The notes: generated from the letters alone by a model not told the origin. 64,000 bases of DNA from Vallitalea maricola (GCF_036985595.1 NZ_BTPU01000050.1:33061-97060); one strand, 5' to 3'; positions 42,991-53,194 are shown, counted from the first letter of the stretch. Made by a program: numbers and translations.

Positions 42991-43827
42991 ATGATTGTAC
43001 AAAAAAAAGTCACACCCAAAAAAGTAATTATCTATGTTGTATTAATTGTATGGGCACTAGCAACAATTCTTCCATTACTTTGGGTCATAAATAATTCTTT
43101 TAGAACTTCAAACAGTATTATTGCAGATGCATTTTCATTCCCGAAACACTTCGATTTGGATAATTTTAAAACTGCATTTGAAAAACGTAATATTGGGCAG
43201 GCATATATGAATAGTTTGCTAGTTTCCGTTAGTACAACAATTTTAACTATAGCTTTTGGAAGTTTAGCAGCATATTGTTTAGCACGATTTGAATTTAGAG
43301 GAAAAAAGGTTATATATACTATTATTGTTGGAAGTATCTTAATTCCAGTTTTTGTTACGATAACTCCAGTATTTCGAATGTTAGTATCTTGGAATCTTCT
43401 TGATACACGTATTGGATTAATATTACCACAAGTCGCAGGAAACTTATCCTTTACCATAATTTTATTATATGGTTTTATGATTGGTGTTCCCAAAGAATTT
43501 GAAGAATCTGCATTTATTGAAGGGTGTGGAGTATTGAAAGCTTTTGTTAGAATCATTGTTCCAATATCAAAAGCAAGCTTTGCAACAAGTGCTATTTTTA
43601 TCTTTTTATGGTCTTATAATGATTTGTTTATGTCTTTAATAGTTTTAAGATCAAAAGATGTTCAACCTATAAACGTTTTATTACGTGAAATTAGTAGTCA
43701 ATATGGTACGGATTACGGATTAATGGCTTCATCTATTACTTTAATTGTTATACCTGTATTAATTGTATATATGTTACTCCAAAAAAATATTGTAAAAGGC
43801 TTGACAGCAGGTGCTATAAAAGGATAG
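42991..43827 (+). CDS. Carbohydrate ABC transporter permease 2
   Basis: At 278 residues, it has six membrane helices, 'LLWVINNSFRTSNSIIADAFSFPKHFDLDNFKTAF' near the N-terminus and EAA loop 'KEFEESAFIEGCGVLKAFVRIIVPIS'. Start ATG 42991 has ggagg 5 nt ahead; an in-frame TTG at 42979 is inferior because it overlaps the RBS. It ends 15 nt before the phosphohexomutase gene, so import and catabolism are co-transcribed. Confidence 0.92.
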   Translation: MIVQKKVTPKKVIIYVVLIVWALATILPLLWVINNSFRTSNSIIADAFSFPKHFDLDNFKTAFEKRNIGQAYMNSLLVSVSTTILTIAFGSLAAYCLARFEFRGKKVIYTIIVGSILIPVFVTITPVFRMLVSWNLLDTRIGLILPQVAGNLSFTIILLYGFMIGVPKEFEESAFIEGCGVLKAFVRIIVPISKASFATSAIFIFLWSYNDLFMSLIVLRSKDVQPINVLLREISSQYGTDYGLMASSITLIVIPVLIVYMLLQKNIVKGLTAGAIKG

Positions 43828-43842
43828 GAGAAAGAGGGGTTA

Positions 43843-45267
43843 ATGATGATTAAATTTGGAACTGGTGGATGGAGAGCTATAATAGGTGATGAATTCATTA
43901 AAAGCAATATAGTAAAAGTAGGGCAGGCTATATCCAATATTATAAAAGAAAATTGTATCAATAAAAGTATTGTAATAGGCTTTGATAGAAGATTTATATC
44001 GGATATATCAGCAAGCTGGCTTGCTGAAGTTTTTGCAGGAAATGGTATTAAAGTATATTTTATTGATAAAATAGCACCTACACCTATGGTTATGTATAGT
44101 GTCAAAACCCTTGACTTAGATTATGGTGTAGCAGTAACTGCTAGTCATAATCCCGCAGAATATAATGGAATAAAAATATTTATAAAAGGCGGAAGGGATG
44201 CAACTGTGGAGGTAACGAACTTAATTGAAACAGCAGCTAATAAAATAGAGGATAATAGGGTTATATCCATTTCTTTTGAAAAAGGATTAGAAACAGGAAT
44301 TATACAAAAGATTAATCCTCTTAATGATTATGTAGACACCATAATAAATAAATTAGATATAAAAGCAATTAGAAATAAGAATCTTAAAATTTTACTAGAC
44401 CCTATGTTCGGGGTATCTAAGACAGCATTACAGCTTATATTAGTTACAGCACGTTGTGAGGTAGATGTAATACATGATAGACATGATACTATGTTCGGAG
44501 GTAGATTACCTTCACCAAGTGCCGTCACATTAAAAAGATTACGAGAGATGGTAGTAGATAAAAAATATGATTTGGGTATAGGAACTGATGGGGATGCAGA
44601 TAGATTAGGCATTATAGATGAAAATGGGAATTTTATACACCCAAACAAGATAATGTCATTATTATACTATTATTTATTGAAGTACAAAGGTTGGAACGGT
44701 CCAGTTGTTAGAAATGTTGCTACAACACATTTATTAGATGAAATAGCAAAAAAATACGGTGAAGATTGTTATGAGGTACCAGTGGGATTCAAACATGTTA
44801 GTTCCAAGATGGAAGAAACAGATGCTGTAATAGGTGGTGAAAGTAGCGGTGGTTTAACAATAAGGGGACATATAAAAGGAAAAGATGGTGTATTTGCAGC
44901 AGGTTTACTTGTAGAGATGATAAGCGTGACAGGTAAAAGGTTAGCCAGAATGTTAGATGAACTTGATAAAGAGTTTGGTAAATTTGAGATGGTTGAATTT
45001 GACTGCAAATTCGCTAACGAAGACAAAGAGAAGTTAGTGGATATATTATATAGACAAAAAAAGCTTCCAGAGTTTAATTATGAGATAGACAAAGTAAGCT
45101 ATCTAGATGGAGTAAAAGTATATTTCAAAAACGGTGGTTGGATAATTGCTAGATTTTCAGGAACAGAACCATTGATACGTATATTCGGAGAAATGGATGA
45201 TGAAGCAAAAGCAAATGAAATAGTTGATGATATGGTGAAGTTTTTGGGGATTAAGGATAAGAATTAA
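43843..45267 (+). CDS. Phosphohexomutase (phosphoglucomutase/phosphomannomutase family)
   Basis: It interconverts sugar 1- and 6-phosphates. The phospho-Ser loop is 'VTASHNPAEYNGIK', the Mg2+ loop 'GTDGDADRLGI', the sugar loop 'GGESSGGLTI' and the phosphate loop 'RFSGTEPLIRIFGE'. At 474 residues the chain matches the alpha-D-phosphohexomutase family. Two ATGs (43843, 43846) are adjacent, and the RBS agagggg fits both. In this operon it would take the sugar 1-phosphate made by the GH94-like enzyme, whether Glc-1-P or GlcNAc-1-P. Confidence 0.92.
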   Translation: MMIKFGTGGWRAIIGDEFIKSNIVKVGQAISNIIKENCINKSIVIGFDRRFISDISASWLAEVFAGNGIKVYFIDKIAPTPMVMYSVKTLDLDYGVAVTASHNPAEYNGIKIFIKGGRDATVEVTNLIETAANKIEDNRVISISFEKGLETGIIQKINPLNDYVDTIINKLDIKAIRNKNLKILLDPMFGVSKTALQLILVTARCEVDVIHDRHDTMFGGRLPSPSAVTLKRLREMVVDKKYDLGIGTDGDADRLGIIDENGNFIHPNKIMSLLYYYLLKYKGWNGPVVRNVATTHLLDEIAKKYGEDCYEVPVGFKHVSSKMEETDAVIGGESSGGLTIRGHIKGKDGVFAAGLLVEMISVTGKRLARMLDELDKEFGKFEMVEFDCKFANEDKEKLVDILYRQKKLPEFNYEIDKVSYLDGVKVYFKNGGWIIARFSGTEPLIRIFGEMDDEAKANEIVDDMVKFLGIKDKN

Positions 45268-45339
45268 ATTATATAAAGTATAAAAATATTATCTTAGCAC
45301 TTACTAATGTGAAACTATAAGAAATTAGAGGTGAGAAAT

Positions 45340-46950
45340 TTGATTAATGTAGACAAGATACTTGCGGAAATGACTCTAAAAGAAAAGATTGCACAGATGT
45401 ATTTACAGTACTACCAGGGGTATGATGATTTACCAGAAAATCTGAAAGAGCTTAACAGGAAAAACCTACTTGGTGGAGTAATATTCTTTTCAGGAAATAA
45501 TGTTAGAGATATAGATCAGTTACATAATATGACCAAGAAGATTCAATCTTATGCTAAAGAGAACAAATATAACTTACCATTTTTATTAACTATTGATCAA
45601 GAAGGCGGACAATTAACAGCAATCTTCAATGGCACAACAATTTTTCCTGGTAACATGAGCATGGGGTTCGCTAATGATGAAAATTTAGCCTATTTACAAG
45701 GAAAACATGTAGGAAAAGAGCTGAAATACGCAGGAATAAATATATGTTATGCTCCTGTACTTGACGTTGATTATGATGTGAAAGATGGTGTTCCAGTTGT
45801 AGACAATAGAAGGTTCTCTACAGAACCACAAGTAGTAGCTGATATGGGTTCATCATTCATAAAAGGACTTGAAGATGAAGGAATTTTAGCTTGCGGTAAA
45901 CATTTCCCTGGCATGAGAATTACTAAAGTTGATACTCACTTTCAAGTAGATAGAAGTCCATATGATAAAGAAAGGTTGGAAAACGTAGAGATATTACCTT
46001 TTAGAAAAGCCATTGAAAAAGGCGTAAGTTGTATAATGACACATCATGGTATATTTGAAGCACTAGACCATGAGTATCCAGCATCATTATCAAAAAAAAT
46101 ATTAACATATTTGAGAGAAGATCTTGGATTCCAGGGATTAATAGTTAGTGATGATCTGATAATGAAAGCTATACTTAATGAATACGGTGAAAAAGAATCA
46201 ATTAAACTAGCCATTAATGCAGGCATAGATTTAATTATATCAACTTGTGCCAGTGAATGGTTTGTAGATTATGTTTATGACTGCGTCATTAATGGTGAAA
46301 TAGAACAATCAAAAATCGAAGAATCTGTAAAAAGAATTCTTGTTTATAAGAAAAAAGCAAATGTAGGTGAAATACCAGATAAAAAAGAATACGACAGTAA
46401 CTATGGAAAAGAACTATCAGCCAAGATAGCAGCTAAGGGATTAATATTATATAAGGGGAACCAAGAAGAACTGCCAATAAGGATAGATAAAGAAGATAAA
46501 ATAGGTATAATATTAGCTAATCCAGCTAGACTTGTGATGTCAGATGCTACTAACCTATACGATATATCATTAAAGGATATCATCAAGAAAAAAGGTTATC
46601 ACAGCAATATAAAAGAGGCAATTATGCCTTGGCATCCTACAGATGAAGAAATCATATCATTAGCAGATGTAGGAATCATATCCGATATATTGATATTTAC
46701 CACAGTCAATGCTTATCGTTTTGATAGACAGATTGAAGTATTAAAGGAATTTAGAAAATTTTGTCCAACCAAAAAGGTTATATCCATTGCTACTAGAAGT
46801 CCAATGGATGCAAAAATCTTAGCTAAATACTCAGATTATGTAGTTATAACAGGTGGTTTGACTCCAAGTATCTTAGAAGGGGTTTCTAATGCAATATTTG
46901 GAAAAGAAAAGTTTGAATATAATAAGGCTAAGGAATTCTTTTGTAGGTAA
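45340..46950 (+). CDS. GH3 family enzyme, beta-N-acetylhexosaminidase (NagZ-like)
   Basis: It has the GH3 N-terminal barrel with 'LLTIDQEGGQLTAIF', 'GKELKYAGINICYAPVLDV' and 'KHFPGMRITKVDTHFQVD', where the Asp-Thr-His keeps the Asp/His dyad of NagZ-type enzymes although the usual 'GHGDT' is altered. The nucleophile is in 'GLIVSDDLIMKAI'. A C-terminal domain (about 350-536) follows, longer than in NagZ of Gram-negatives. No signal peptide, so it is cytoplasmic. I prefer TTG 45340, which has aggtgag 5 nt ahead; GTG 45331 overlaps that RBS. Some GH3 enzymes of this type are phosphorylases, which would suit the mutase next door. Confidence 0.85.
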   Translation: MINVDKILAEMTLKEKIAQMYLQYYQGYDDLPENLKELNRKNLLGGVIFFSGNNVRDIDQLHNMTKKIQSYAKENKYNLPFLLTIDQEGGQLTAIFNGTTIFPGNMSMGFANDENLAYLQGKHVGKELKYAGINICYAPVLDVDYDVKDGVPVVDNRRFSTEPQVVADMGSSFIKGLEDEGILACGKHFPGMRITKVDTHFQVDRSPYDKERLENVEILPFRKAIEKGVSCIMTHHGIFEALDHEYPASLSKKILTYLREDLGFQGLIVSDDLIMKAILNEYGEKESIKLAINAGIDLIISTCASEWFVDYVYDCVINGEIEQSKIEESVKRILVYKKKANVGEIPDKKEYDSNYGKELSAKIAAKGLILYKGNQEELPIRIDKEDKIGIILANPARLVMSDATNLYDISLKDIIKKKGYHSNIKEAIMPWHPTDEEIISLADVGIISDILIFTTVNAYRFDRQIEVLKEFRKFCPTKKVISIATRSPMDAKILAKYSDYVVITGGLTPSILEGVSNAIFGKEKFEYNKAKEFFCR

Positions 46951-46993
46951 ATAACATTAGGTACGAGAAAAAAATAAAAGGACGAGGAGAACA

Positions 46994-49606
46994 ATGAAAG
47001 ATATTACTAGGATCGTTAAAGATTTTTCAAATGAATATCATAATATAAAAGATATTAAATCAGGATATACCATCAATAAAATGCCTGGTAATACGTATTT
47101 TATTGATGATAGTAATATACTGGTTATGCCTAGAGATGATGGCGAATGCAGATATCCTTACGGGCAGAAAGGTTTTAATTTCTGGGCTTATTCTTCTGGA
47201 TATATGCATTGTAATGAGGGATTATTCTCACCATTCATCAGGGCATCTGAAGGTGCAGAACCTAAAATAGCTTTTTTTGCAGGTATTAAAGATAATGAGA
47301 GATATAGAGTCATACCTTTATTAGCAGTACCAGTCATTGAAGAAGCTGAACATCTAGGGGTAGAAAGATATACAATATTCACTAAGGGTGCAACATATTA
47401 TATGACTGAATATGACAATATACTGTTTGCAGTCAGAGTTTTCGTTGACGAAAGAAACAAGGTATATTTTACCATAACAGTCCATAATGAAAATGAAGAT
47501 AAAAGAGAAATTTTTATTTCATCTTATCTTAATCCATTCTTGAAGAATGCAATTGTTGAAAACTCTACTGATAGATGGTTCAGACAGGTTACATATATAG
47601 ATGTAAAAGATGTGAATAAATTAGGAAGTTTTGTAGTAGAGACTTACGAGGAACTGGACAGATCATCTATGAAGGCTAATTACGGTGTTATAAATAGATA
47701 TCTTAAGCTGGATGAGAATTCAGAACTTATAAAATCTGAAATAACAGCTTCAAGGTATAAGTATGTTGGTGGTACACGAAAAAGCCTTCATACACCTTCT
47801 GCACTATATAATGGTACTTTTGGGGAACACCAGCCTATTTGTACTTTTACAGAAACAGCTATAGCGGGGGATTTATCATTAATAAATATAAAAGATAATG
47901 CTAGGATAGATTTGACTCTGGGTTATTGCTTTTCTGATAATGAAAAGGGTGAATTATTAGATGAATATATAACTTGTAATGATATAGATAATTTGTTACA
48001 GGATATTGAACAAGAAGAAAAAGATAGGCAATCAAGGCTTGACTTAACATTTGGAAGAGAAATTAATGATTCTCAAGTTAAACCTTACGTACTGAATTCA
48101 TTTTTTGAACATCTCAAAAAACAAGTTGAATTTTGTTCAGTTATCAAGGGTTATATTCAATTATCAAGTTTTTCCCTAATAGGTATTAGAGATGTATTTC
48201 AAGCTATTGAAGGTTTATTATATTGGCAGCCTGAGGTTGCTAGAAATAAAATGCTGGAGGCACTTAATTTTATTGCACCTAATGGAAGATGCCCAAGACA
48301 ATACTCTCTGCCTAAGAGAGAAGGAGAACCTCCCGCAATGGATTTAAGACCATTTATTGACCAAGGAGTATGGGTTATAACTACAATATCAAGTTATTTA
48401 AAATTCACAGGTGATTTTGATTTCTTAGATGAAATATGTGGTTATTACGATATCATAGATGATAAAACCCATAGTGTACAAAAAAGCCATAAGCAAAGTA
48501 CTGTATTACAACATTTATTTGATATAATGAATTACTTGTTGGTTAACAGAGACCATGAAAATACAAAATGCGTGTGCGCTCTATATGGTGATTGGAATGA
48601 TGCACTTGATGGTCTAGGTGTAAGTAAAGATAAAAGTAAGGAATATGGAACAGGCGTATCAGTCATGGCAACCTTACAAGTTTATCAAAACCTTAATGAG
48701 ATGATAGAGCTTTTAGAATTAATTGATGCAAATAAATATGAAAATATAATAAAACAATATAAAAAGGCAACATTAGAGATTGAGCAAGGGTTAAAAGAAC
48801 ATGCTGTCATTTCTAAAGATAATATTAAAAAGATTGTTCACGGTTGGGGAGATGAAAAAAGCTATTATGTAGGCAGCTTCAATGACCCTGATGGTGTTGA
48901 GAGAGATGGACTTACCTCTAATGCTTTTTGGGCGATTTCTGGTTTATATGACCAAGATACAAGTATAGAGAATACCATTATTAGAGCTTTTGCAAGACTT
49001 GATTCAAAATATGGGTTGAAGACCTTTGAACCACATTTTGAGAGAGGTGTTAAAGGAGTAGGTAGAATACCTAATCTTCCAGCAGGCACAGCAGAAAATG
49101 GTGCTCCATATATCCATGCTTCAATGTTCGGTATAATGGCACTATTTAAAATGGGATGCAGTGAGTTAGCATGGGAACAATTAAATAAATCTCTGCCAAT
49201 AACCCATGATAAGATTTCTTGCTCACCTTATATAATGCCTAATTCCTATGGTTATAATGAAGATAAATTCATTGACGGGGAATCAATGCATGATTGGCAG
49301 ACAGGAAGCTCCAATGTACTGTTGAAGGTATTTTTAAAATATATATTTGGATTCCAGCCTGAATATAAAGGGATATGGATTCAACCATCCAAGAATATAC
49401 CTTTTGAGAGTTTTGATTTCAGTATTCTGATGGGTGAAACTGAAGTAATAATAAAATATGAAAACAAGGGTTATAATAAGAGGGAATTTTACATAGATGA
49501 GAATAAAAAACAGGGGATATATGACAGCATAATGAAACTAGATAAACTTTGGTTAGATAAATCTTTACTGGTTAAAGATAAAATTATTGTTAGGGTAACA
49601 GATTAA
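46994..49606 (+). CDS. GH94-like glycoside phosphorylase
   Basis: At 870 residues, it has an N-terminal beta-sandwich ('MPRDDGECRYPYGQKGFNFWAYSSGYMHCNEGLF') and an (alpha/alpha)6 barrel with the catalytic Asp in 'YGDWNDALDGLG'. 'GRIPNLPAGTAENGAPYIHASMFGIMALF' and 'HDWQTGSSNVLLKVF' line the phosphate and sugar sites. These motifs place it with cellobiose, chitobiose and related inverting phosphorylases. The N-terminus differs from the classical cellobiose type and the length is somewhat greater, so a related family such as GH149/GH161 is possible. Expected products are a sugar 1-phosphate and a shortened glycan. The GH3 partner favours GlcNAc-type substrates; beta-glucans are the alternative. 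The gene has a gacgaggag RBS. Confidence 0.85.
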   Translation: MKDITRIVKDFSNEYHNIKDIKSGYTINKMPGNTYFIDDSNILVMPRDDGECRYPYGQKGFNFWAYSSGYMHCNEGLFSPFIRASEGAEPKIAFFAGIKDNERYRVIPLLAVPVIEEAEHLGVERYTIFTKGATYYMTEYDNILFAVRVFVDERNKVYFTITVHNENEDKREIFISSYLNPFLKNAIVENSTDRWFRQVTYIDVKDVNKLGSFVVETYEELDRSSMKANYGVINRYLKLDENSELIKSEITASRYKYVGGTRKSLHTPSALYNGTFGEHQPICTFTETAIAGDLSLINIKDNARIDLTLGYCFSDNEKGELLDEYITCNDIDNLLQDIEQEEKDRQSRLDLTFGREINDSQVKPYVLNSFFEHLKKQVEFCSVIKGYIQLSSFSLIGIRDVFQAIEGLLYWQPEVARNKMLEALNFIAPNGRCPRQYSLPKREGEPPAMDLRPFIDQGVWVITTISSYLKFTGDFDFLDEICGYYDIIDDKTHSVQKSHKQSTVLQHLFDIMNYLLVNRDHENTKCVCALYGDWNDALDGLGVSKDKSKEYGTGVSVMATLQVYQNLNEMIELLELIDANKYENIIKQYKKATLEIEQGLKEHAVISKDNIKKIVHGWGDEKSYYVGSFNDPDGVERDGLTSNAFWAISGLYDQDTSIENTIIRAFARLDSKYGLKTFEPHFERGVKGVGRIPNLPAGTAENGAPYIHASMFGIMALFKMGCSELAWEQLNKSLPITHDKISCSPYIMPNSYGYNEDKFIDGESMHDWQTGSSNVLLKVFLKYIFGFQPEYKGIWIQPSKNIPFESFDFSILMGETEVIIKYENKGYNKREFYIDENKKQGIYDSIMKLDKLWLDKSLLVKDKIIVRVTD

Positions 49607-49718
49607 TACTTTTTATTTTTCATAAAATCCTACCTAGCTAAAAGGGTCTATGTTTTTGTTGGTTTGAGATTAATGTAGTGGTATGGAAAGATTATATTGG
49701 TAGACTCTTTTAGAGTAG

Positions 49719-49762
49719 AGCGGTGAAATGACAAGAAATTGTTGATTTCACCGCTTTATTTT
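49719..49762 (+). terminator. Terminator of the glycan operon
   Basis: AGCGGTGAAAT (49719-49729) pairs perfectly with ATTTCACCGCT (49745-49755), followed by TTATTTTAT. It is ~110 nt after the phosphorylase stop, within a 302-nt gap in which I see nothing else. Confidence 0.8.
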
Positions 49763-49908
49763 ATGGAAGTATTACTTGGAAATATATTAAGAATAACGAA
49801 TAATATGTAATAAAAATGCATTTTATCCCATAAATCGTGTCGTTCGTCAGGATTTGTTGAAAAATAGTTGTAAAAAGATATAATAATAAATGAAGAAAGG
49901 AGCTAATT

Positions 49909-51486
49909 ATGGGACAAACAAAATACAATCTGAGTGCTTTATCTGAAAAAGAAAACGACTTAATAGAAGTAAATAAAAGAATAGACTATATTTTTAATAG
50001 ATTCAAAATTATTAAGAATTCTGTTGACACTGATATTATAAGAAGAGATAATATTAGTAACCAATTTAATAGTTTGATAAGTGATTTTCAAAATCTTATT
50101 GAAAATACTTACAATTCAAGTCAGATTATTAATAGGGCAATAACTGAATATAGTGATGGTGAACAACAGATACAAAATCTTCTTAATGGATTATTGGGTA
50201 AAAATAATAATTCGTTTGGTACAGATATGAATGAAATAAAACATAAGGAAGTAAATATAAGTGGTGTCAGCATTTTACAAAACTGGTTTGAAAGATTATA
50301 TGATCAATTTATAAGTAAAGTAACTCATATAAAGAAGTTTTTTGAAGATAATGGAGTTTGTGTAAATAATAGAGATTACTCAAAGACAGTGATTAAGGAT
50401 AAAGATGCGTTGAAAAGTGATGTATTGGGTGATTTAGAGATAAATACATACAGCAAATTAGATCCAGAGATAATTTTTAGGAAAACATCTGAAAAAGAAT
50501 CAAATAATTATGATGAAGATAGAATAAAAAAACTACAACAGTATATTCGGGAGAAAGGAATAAATGTTGAGGTAACAGGTCAATTAGATAGGGCTACTTT
50601 TCAAGCTGTAAATATGATTGGGGTCGATGAATTAAAGGAAAAGGGGTTTATAAAAGATGATAGTTTCAGGAGCGAGGGATTAAGCTTATATGGATACGTA
50701 TCCCACAATCATGTAAACTTAATAGAACCTACAGAATACTGTAAAAACGATATTGACTTACAGGATGTAGATATATTATCTTCTTTAGATTTAAATAACG
50801 TTATTGGGTTGAAAGGAGTTTACGCTTATTATGCATCACAAAAAAATAAAGAAGATGAGATGCTTGCTATTTTAAGAGCCATAGATACTATACGACAAAA
50901 AGAAGAATATAATGGATTATATTATTCAAAAGATAAAAATGGCAAATATGTCAGTGTATATGATTACAAAGATAGTAAAATAAAGAGCAAAATATCAGTA
51001 TTACAAAAAGACTTGTATAAAGATAAAAGCGGCACTAATGCATTGTTTACAGCAACAGGATTTTTGCCTCCACCATACAATGTAATAGCAGCCTTAGGTA
51101 ATATAGCACCAGAAAGTGGTAAAAGTATATTGAATACTGAAGAATCAGATTTACCAGATGTTTTAAATACTGGAATAACAGTAGCTGGGTTCTTAAACAA
51201 ACCACAAAAAATAGGAGCATTTTTTAACGGTTTAGGTGGATTTAAAACTCAATATGAATTAGAAGAAATCAAAGGGTATAGCCAAACATCAGTATCTATT
51301 GAAAGTAATGGATATGTAGAAAATTTTACATTTAAATCCAATAGTAATAATGTTTTGATTGATGCTCGCAAAGAAGATCCAATAAAAATATCAATACCAG
51401 CACAGTGGAGTTACTGGAATGAAAATCATCCATCACCAGATATATGGATCAAAAATGATAGTATAAAAATTTGGTTTGACAGATAA
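49909..51486 (+). CDS. Polymorphic-toxin-like secreted protein with WXG/LXG-like helical N-terminus
   Basis: This 525-residue protein starts with a helical, coiled region (1-110) like WXG100/LXG substrates of type VII secretion. There is a possible peptidoglycan-binding-like segment at about 205-245 ('IKKLQQYIREKGINVEVTGQLDRATFQAVN'). A small hydrophobic Pro/Gly-rich region follows at 375-400 ('FTATGFLPPPYNVIAALGNIAPESGKS'), as in pretoxin linkers, and then a compact C-terminal domain (about 430-525) ending 'PAQWSYWNENHPSPDIWI'. No signal peptide is present. A second gene with membrane helices follows after 17 nt, and a decayed homologue of the C-terminal end lies downstream. The N-terminus-variable-tail layout fits a toxin, but the toxic activity is not recognisable. 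Confidence 0.6.
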   Translation: MGQTKYNLSALSEKENDLIEVNKRIDYIFNRFKIIKNSVDTDIIRRDNISNQFNSLISDFQNLIENTYNSSQIINRAITEYSDGEQQIQNLLNGLLGKNNNSFGTDMNEIKHKEVNISGVSILQNWFERLYDQFISKVTHIKKFFEDNGVCVNNRDYSKTVIKDKDALKSDVLGDLEINTYSKLDPEIIFRKTSEKESNNYDEDRIKKLQQYIREKGINVEVTGQLDRATFQAVNMIGVDELKEKGFIKDDSFRSEGLSLYGYVSHNHVNLIEPTEYCKNDIDLQDVDILSSLDLNNVIGLKGVYAYYASQKNKEDEMLAILRAIDTIRQKEEYNGLYYSKDKNGKYVSVYDYKDSKIKSKISVLQKDLYKDKSGTNALFTATGFLPPPYNVIAALGNIAPESGKSILNTEESDLPDVLNTGITVAGFLNKPQKIGAFFNGLGGFKTQYELEEIKGYSQTSVSIESNGYVENFTFKSNSNNVLIDARKEDPIKISIPAQWSYWNENHPSPDIWIKNDSIKIWFDR

Positions 51487-51503
51487 TATGGGAGTGAACG
51501 AAT

Positions 51504-51785
51504 ATGAAGAAAGATATATGCCCTTACTGTGGTAAAGAATTATCTTTTAGTACAAAAATATCAATAGACCCTAGATATACTAAAAAATGTCCTTTTTGTG
51601 ACAAAAAAATTGGAATGCCATATTGGACTAATTTTCCGTACTTAATTGTAGTGACTATTATATTTTTAACATTTAAGTCATGGTTTTTTGAACATAAAAT
51701 TATAGGAATAATATTATTAGGTATAGTAACAATTATAAATGGAATGTTAACAACCCTATTTATACCAGTTGTAGAAAGAGATTAA
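51504..51785 (+). CDS. Small Zn-ribbon membrane protein, possible immunity protein
   Basis: At 93 residues, it has two CxxC pairs ('CPYCGKEL', 'CPFCDKKI') forming a zinc ribbon and two membrane helices (about 48-66 and 67-85). The start is ATG with ggagtg upstream, 17 nt after the toxin-like gene. Small membrane proteins directly behind LXG-type toxins often provide immunity; that role is inferred from position. Confidence 0.6.
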   Translation: MKKDICPYCGKELSFSTKISIDPRYTKKCPFCDKKIGMPYWTNFPYLIVVTIIFLTFKSWFFEHKIIGIILLGIVTIINGMLTTLFIPVVERD

Positions 51786-51884
51786 TTGTTATTAAACTAA
51801 ATATTTTAATAGAATATAATTAGTAATGTGACTTAACTATAAAAAGTTAAGCACATTTATTTTTAGTTTTGTTGATTAAAAATA

Positions 51885-52060
51885 CGTACAGAATTTAAGA
51901 GTAAGACCCCTGCAAAAGAATATGTTGATATGCAAGTTTATAATGAAGGATCTTTTAGTGATGGTGAGCTAAACAACTGGAATAATAAGTTTAATTTAAA
52001 AGAGTAGTGGTTAGGATTCCTTATAAAACTCATCCTTCACCCCAAATTAGAATCAATTGA
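51885..52060 (+). pseudogene. Orphan fragment of a toxin C-terminal domain
   Basis: One frame to the TAG at 52005 reads 'KEYVDMQVYNEGSFSDGELNNWNNKF'. After a frame change, 52007-52057 reads 'VVRIPYKTHPSPQIRIN'. The 'IP...HPSP-I-I' pattern echoes the last residues of the toxin-like protein ('ISIPAQWSY...HPSPDIWI'). There is no start codon with an RBS. It looks like a spare or decayed tail cassette. The surrounding gap (51786-52241) holds nothing else I can identify. Confidence 0.5.
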
Positions 52061-52241
52061 TATTTTAACTATTTTAGTAAAATATAACTCCTGTTAATAA
52101 AGATGTTTTGATTGCCTAGGAGCAGTTATGTTAAGTACCAACATTATTCAAAGAGTCTATTTTTGATGATAAGCAAGAAATTTCGTTAGTGATGGTTATG
52201 GGAGATATAAATATAAATAAAATATAACGAGGGAGACAATA

Positions 52242-52981
52242 ATGAAATTTCAAAAAGACAAACTAGTGGTTGAAGTCTACGGAAATAGAGAATTAATGGG
52301 AAAAGCCGCAGGAATAGATATTGCTGATTCAATCAAAAACCTACTAAAAAAACAAGAAGAAGTTAATATTATTTTTGCTGCTGCTCCATCCCAAACAGAC
52401 GTATTCAAGTATCTAAAAGAAACAGAAGATGTAGATTGGAGTAGAGTAAACGCAATACATATGGATGAATATCATACCTTAGATAATAACCATAGCGCAA
52501 AATTTGCAAATTTTTTAGAGCGGTAATTATTTTCCAAAATCAATTTGAAAAATATATATTATCTAAAAGAAAATGATGAAACAAAAGAAGAAATAATTGC
52601 TAAATATCAAAAATTACTAAAAAACAATAAAATAGATATAGTGGAGAGAATGGACATATTGCTTTTAATGATCCCCATGTAGCCAAATTCCAGGATAAAG
52701 AATTAGTAAAAGAAATTACACTGGATGAAGCATGCCGTATTCAACAAGTGAATGATGGATGCTTTTCCTCACTTGATGAAGTACCAAAACAAGCTATCAC
52801 ATTGACTATTCCAGCATTAATGAGTGCTAATCAAATATTTTGTATAGTCCCTGGAAAACTGAAACATCAAGCAATCAATAAATTGCTTAAGGGAGAAATT
52901 ACAGAAGAGGTTCCAGTATCAATCATTAGAACTCATAATCAAGCAAAATTATATTTAGATCAAGATTCTTATATAGGATAA
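52242..52981 (+). pseudogene. nagB: Broken glucosamine-6-phosphate deaminase-like gene
   Basis: The first frame (52242-52526) has the NagB N-terminal half ('NIIFAAAPSQTDVFKYLKETEDVDWSRVNAIHMDEYHTLD') and then stops. The middle continues in other frames ('IYYLKENDETKEEIIAKYQKLLKNNKIDIV'). The active-site 'GENGHIAFNDP' survives at about 52640-52675 but the residues just before it are lost. The end (to 52981) is intact ('QQVNDGCFSSLDEVPKQAITLTIPALMSANQIFCIVPG'). At least two lesions are present, so it is not functional as one protein. It has an RBS (cgagggag) and may once have served the GlcNAc branch of the operon upstream. Confidence 0.8.
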
Positions 52982-53194
52982 ATCTAGTTTCCACTTTTTA
53001 TATATTCTATATATAATATGTATCCCTGTCTAACTGGCAGGGATATTTTTATTTTATATTACCTACAATATTCTAAATATTATTTATATATGAAATAATA
53101 ATCAAACTTAACCAATAATAATTATGAAACTAAACCATAAAAAAGAATATAAGATATTTTGTCATAATAACAAGAAAATAAAAAAAATTTATAA

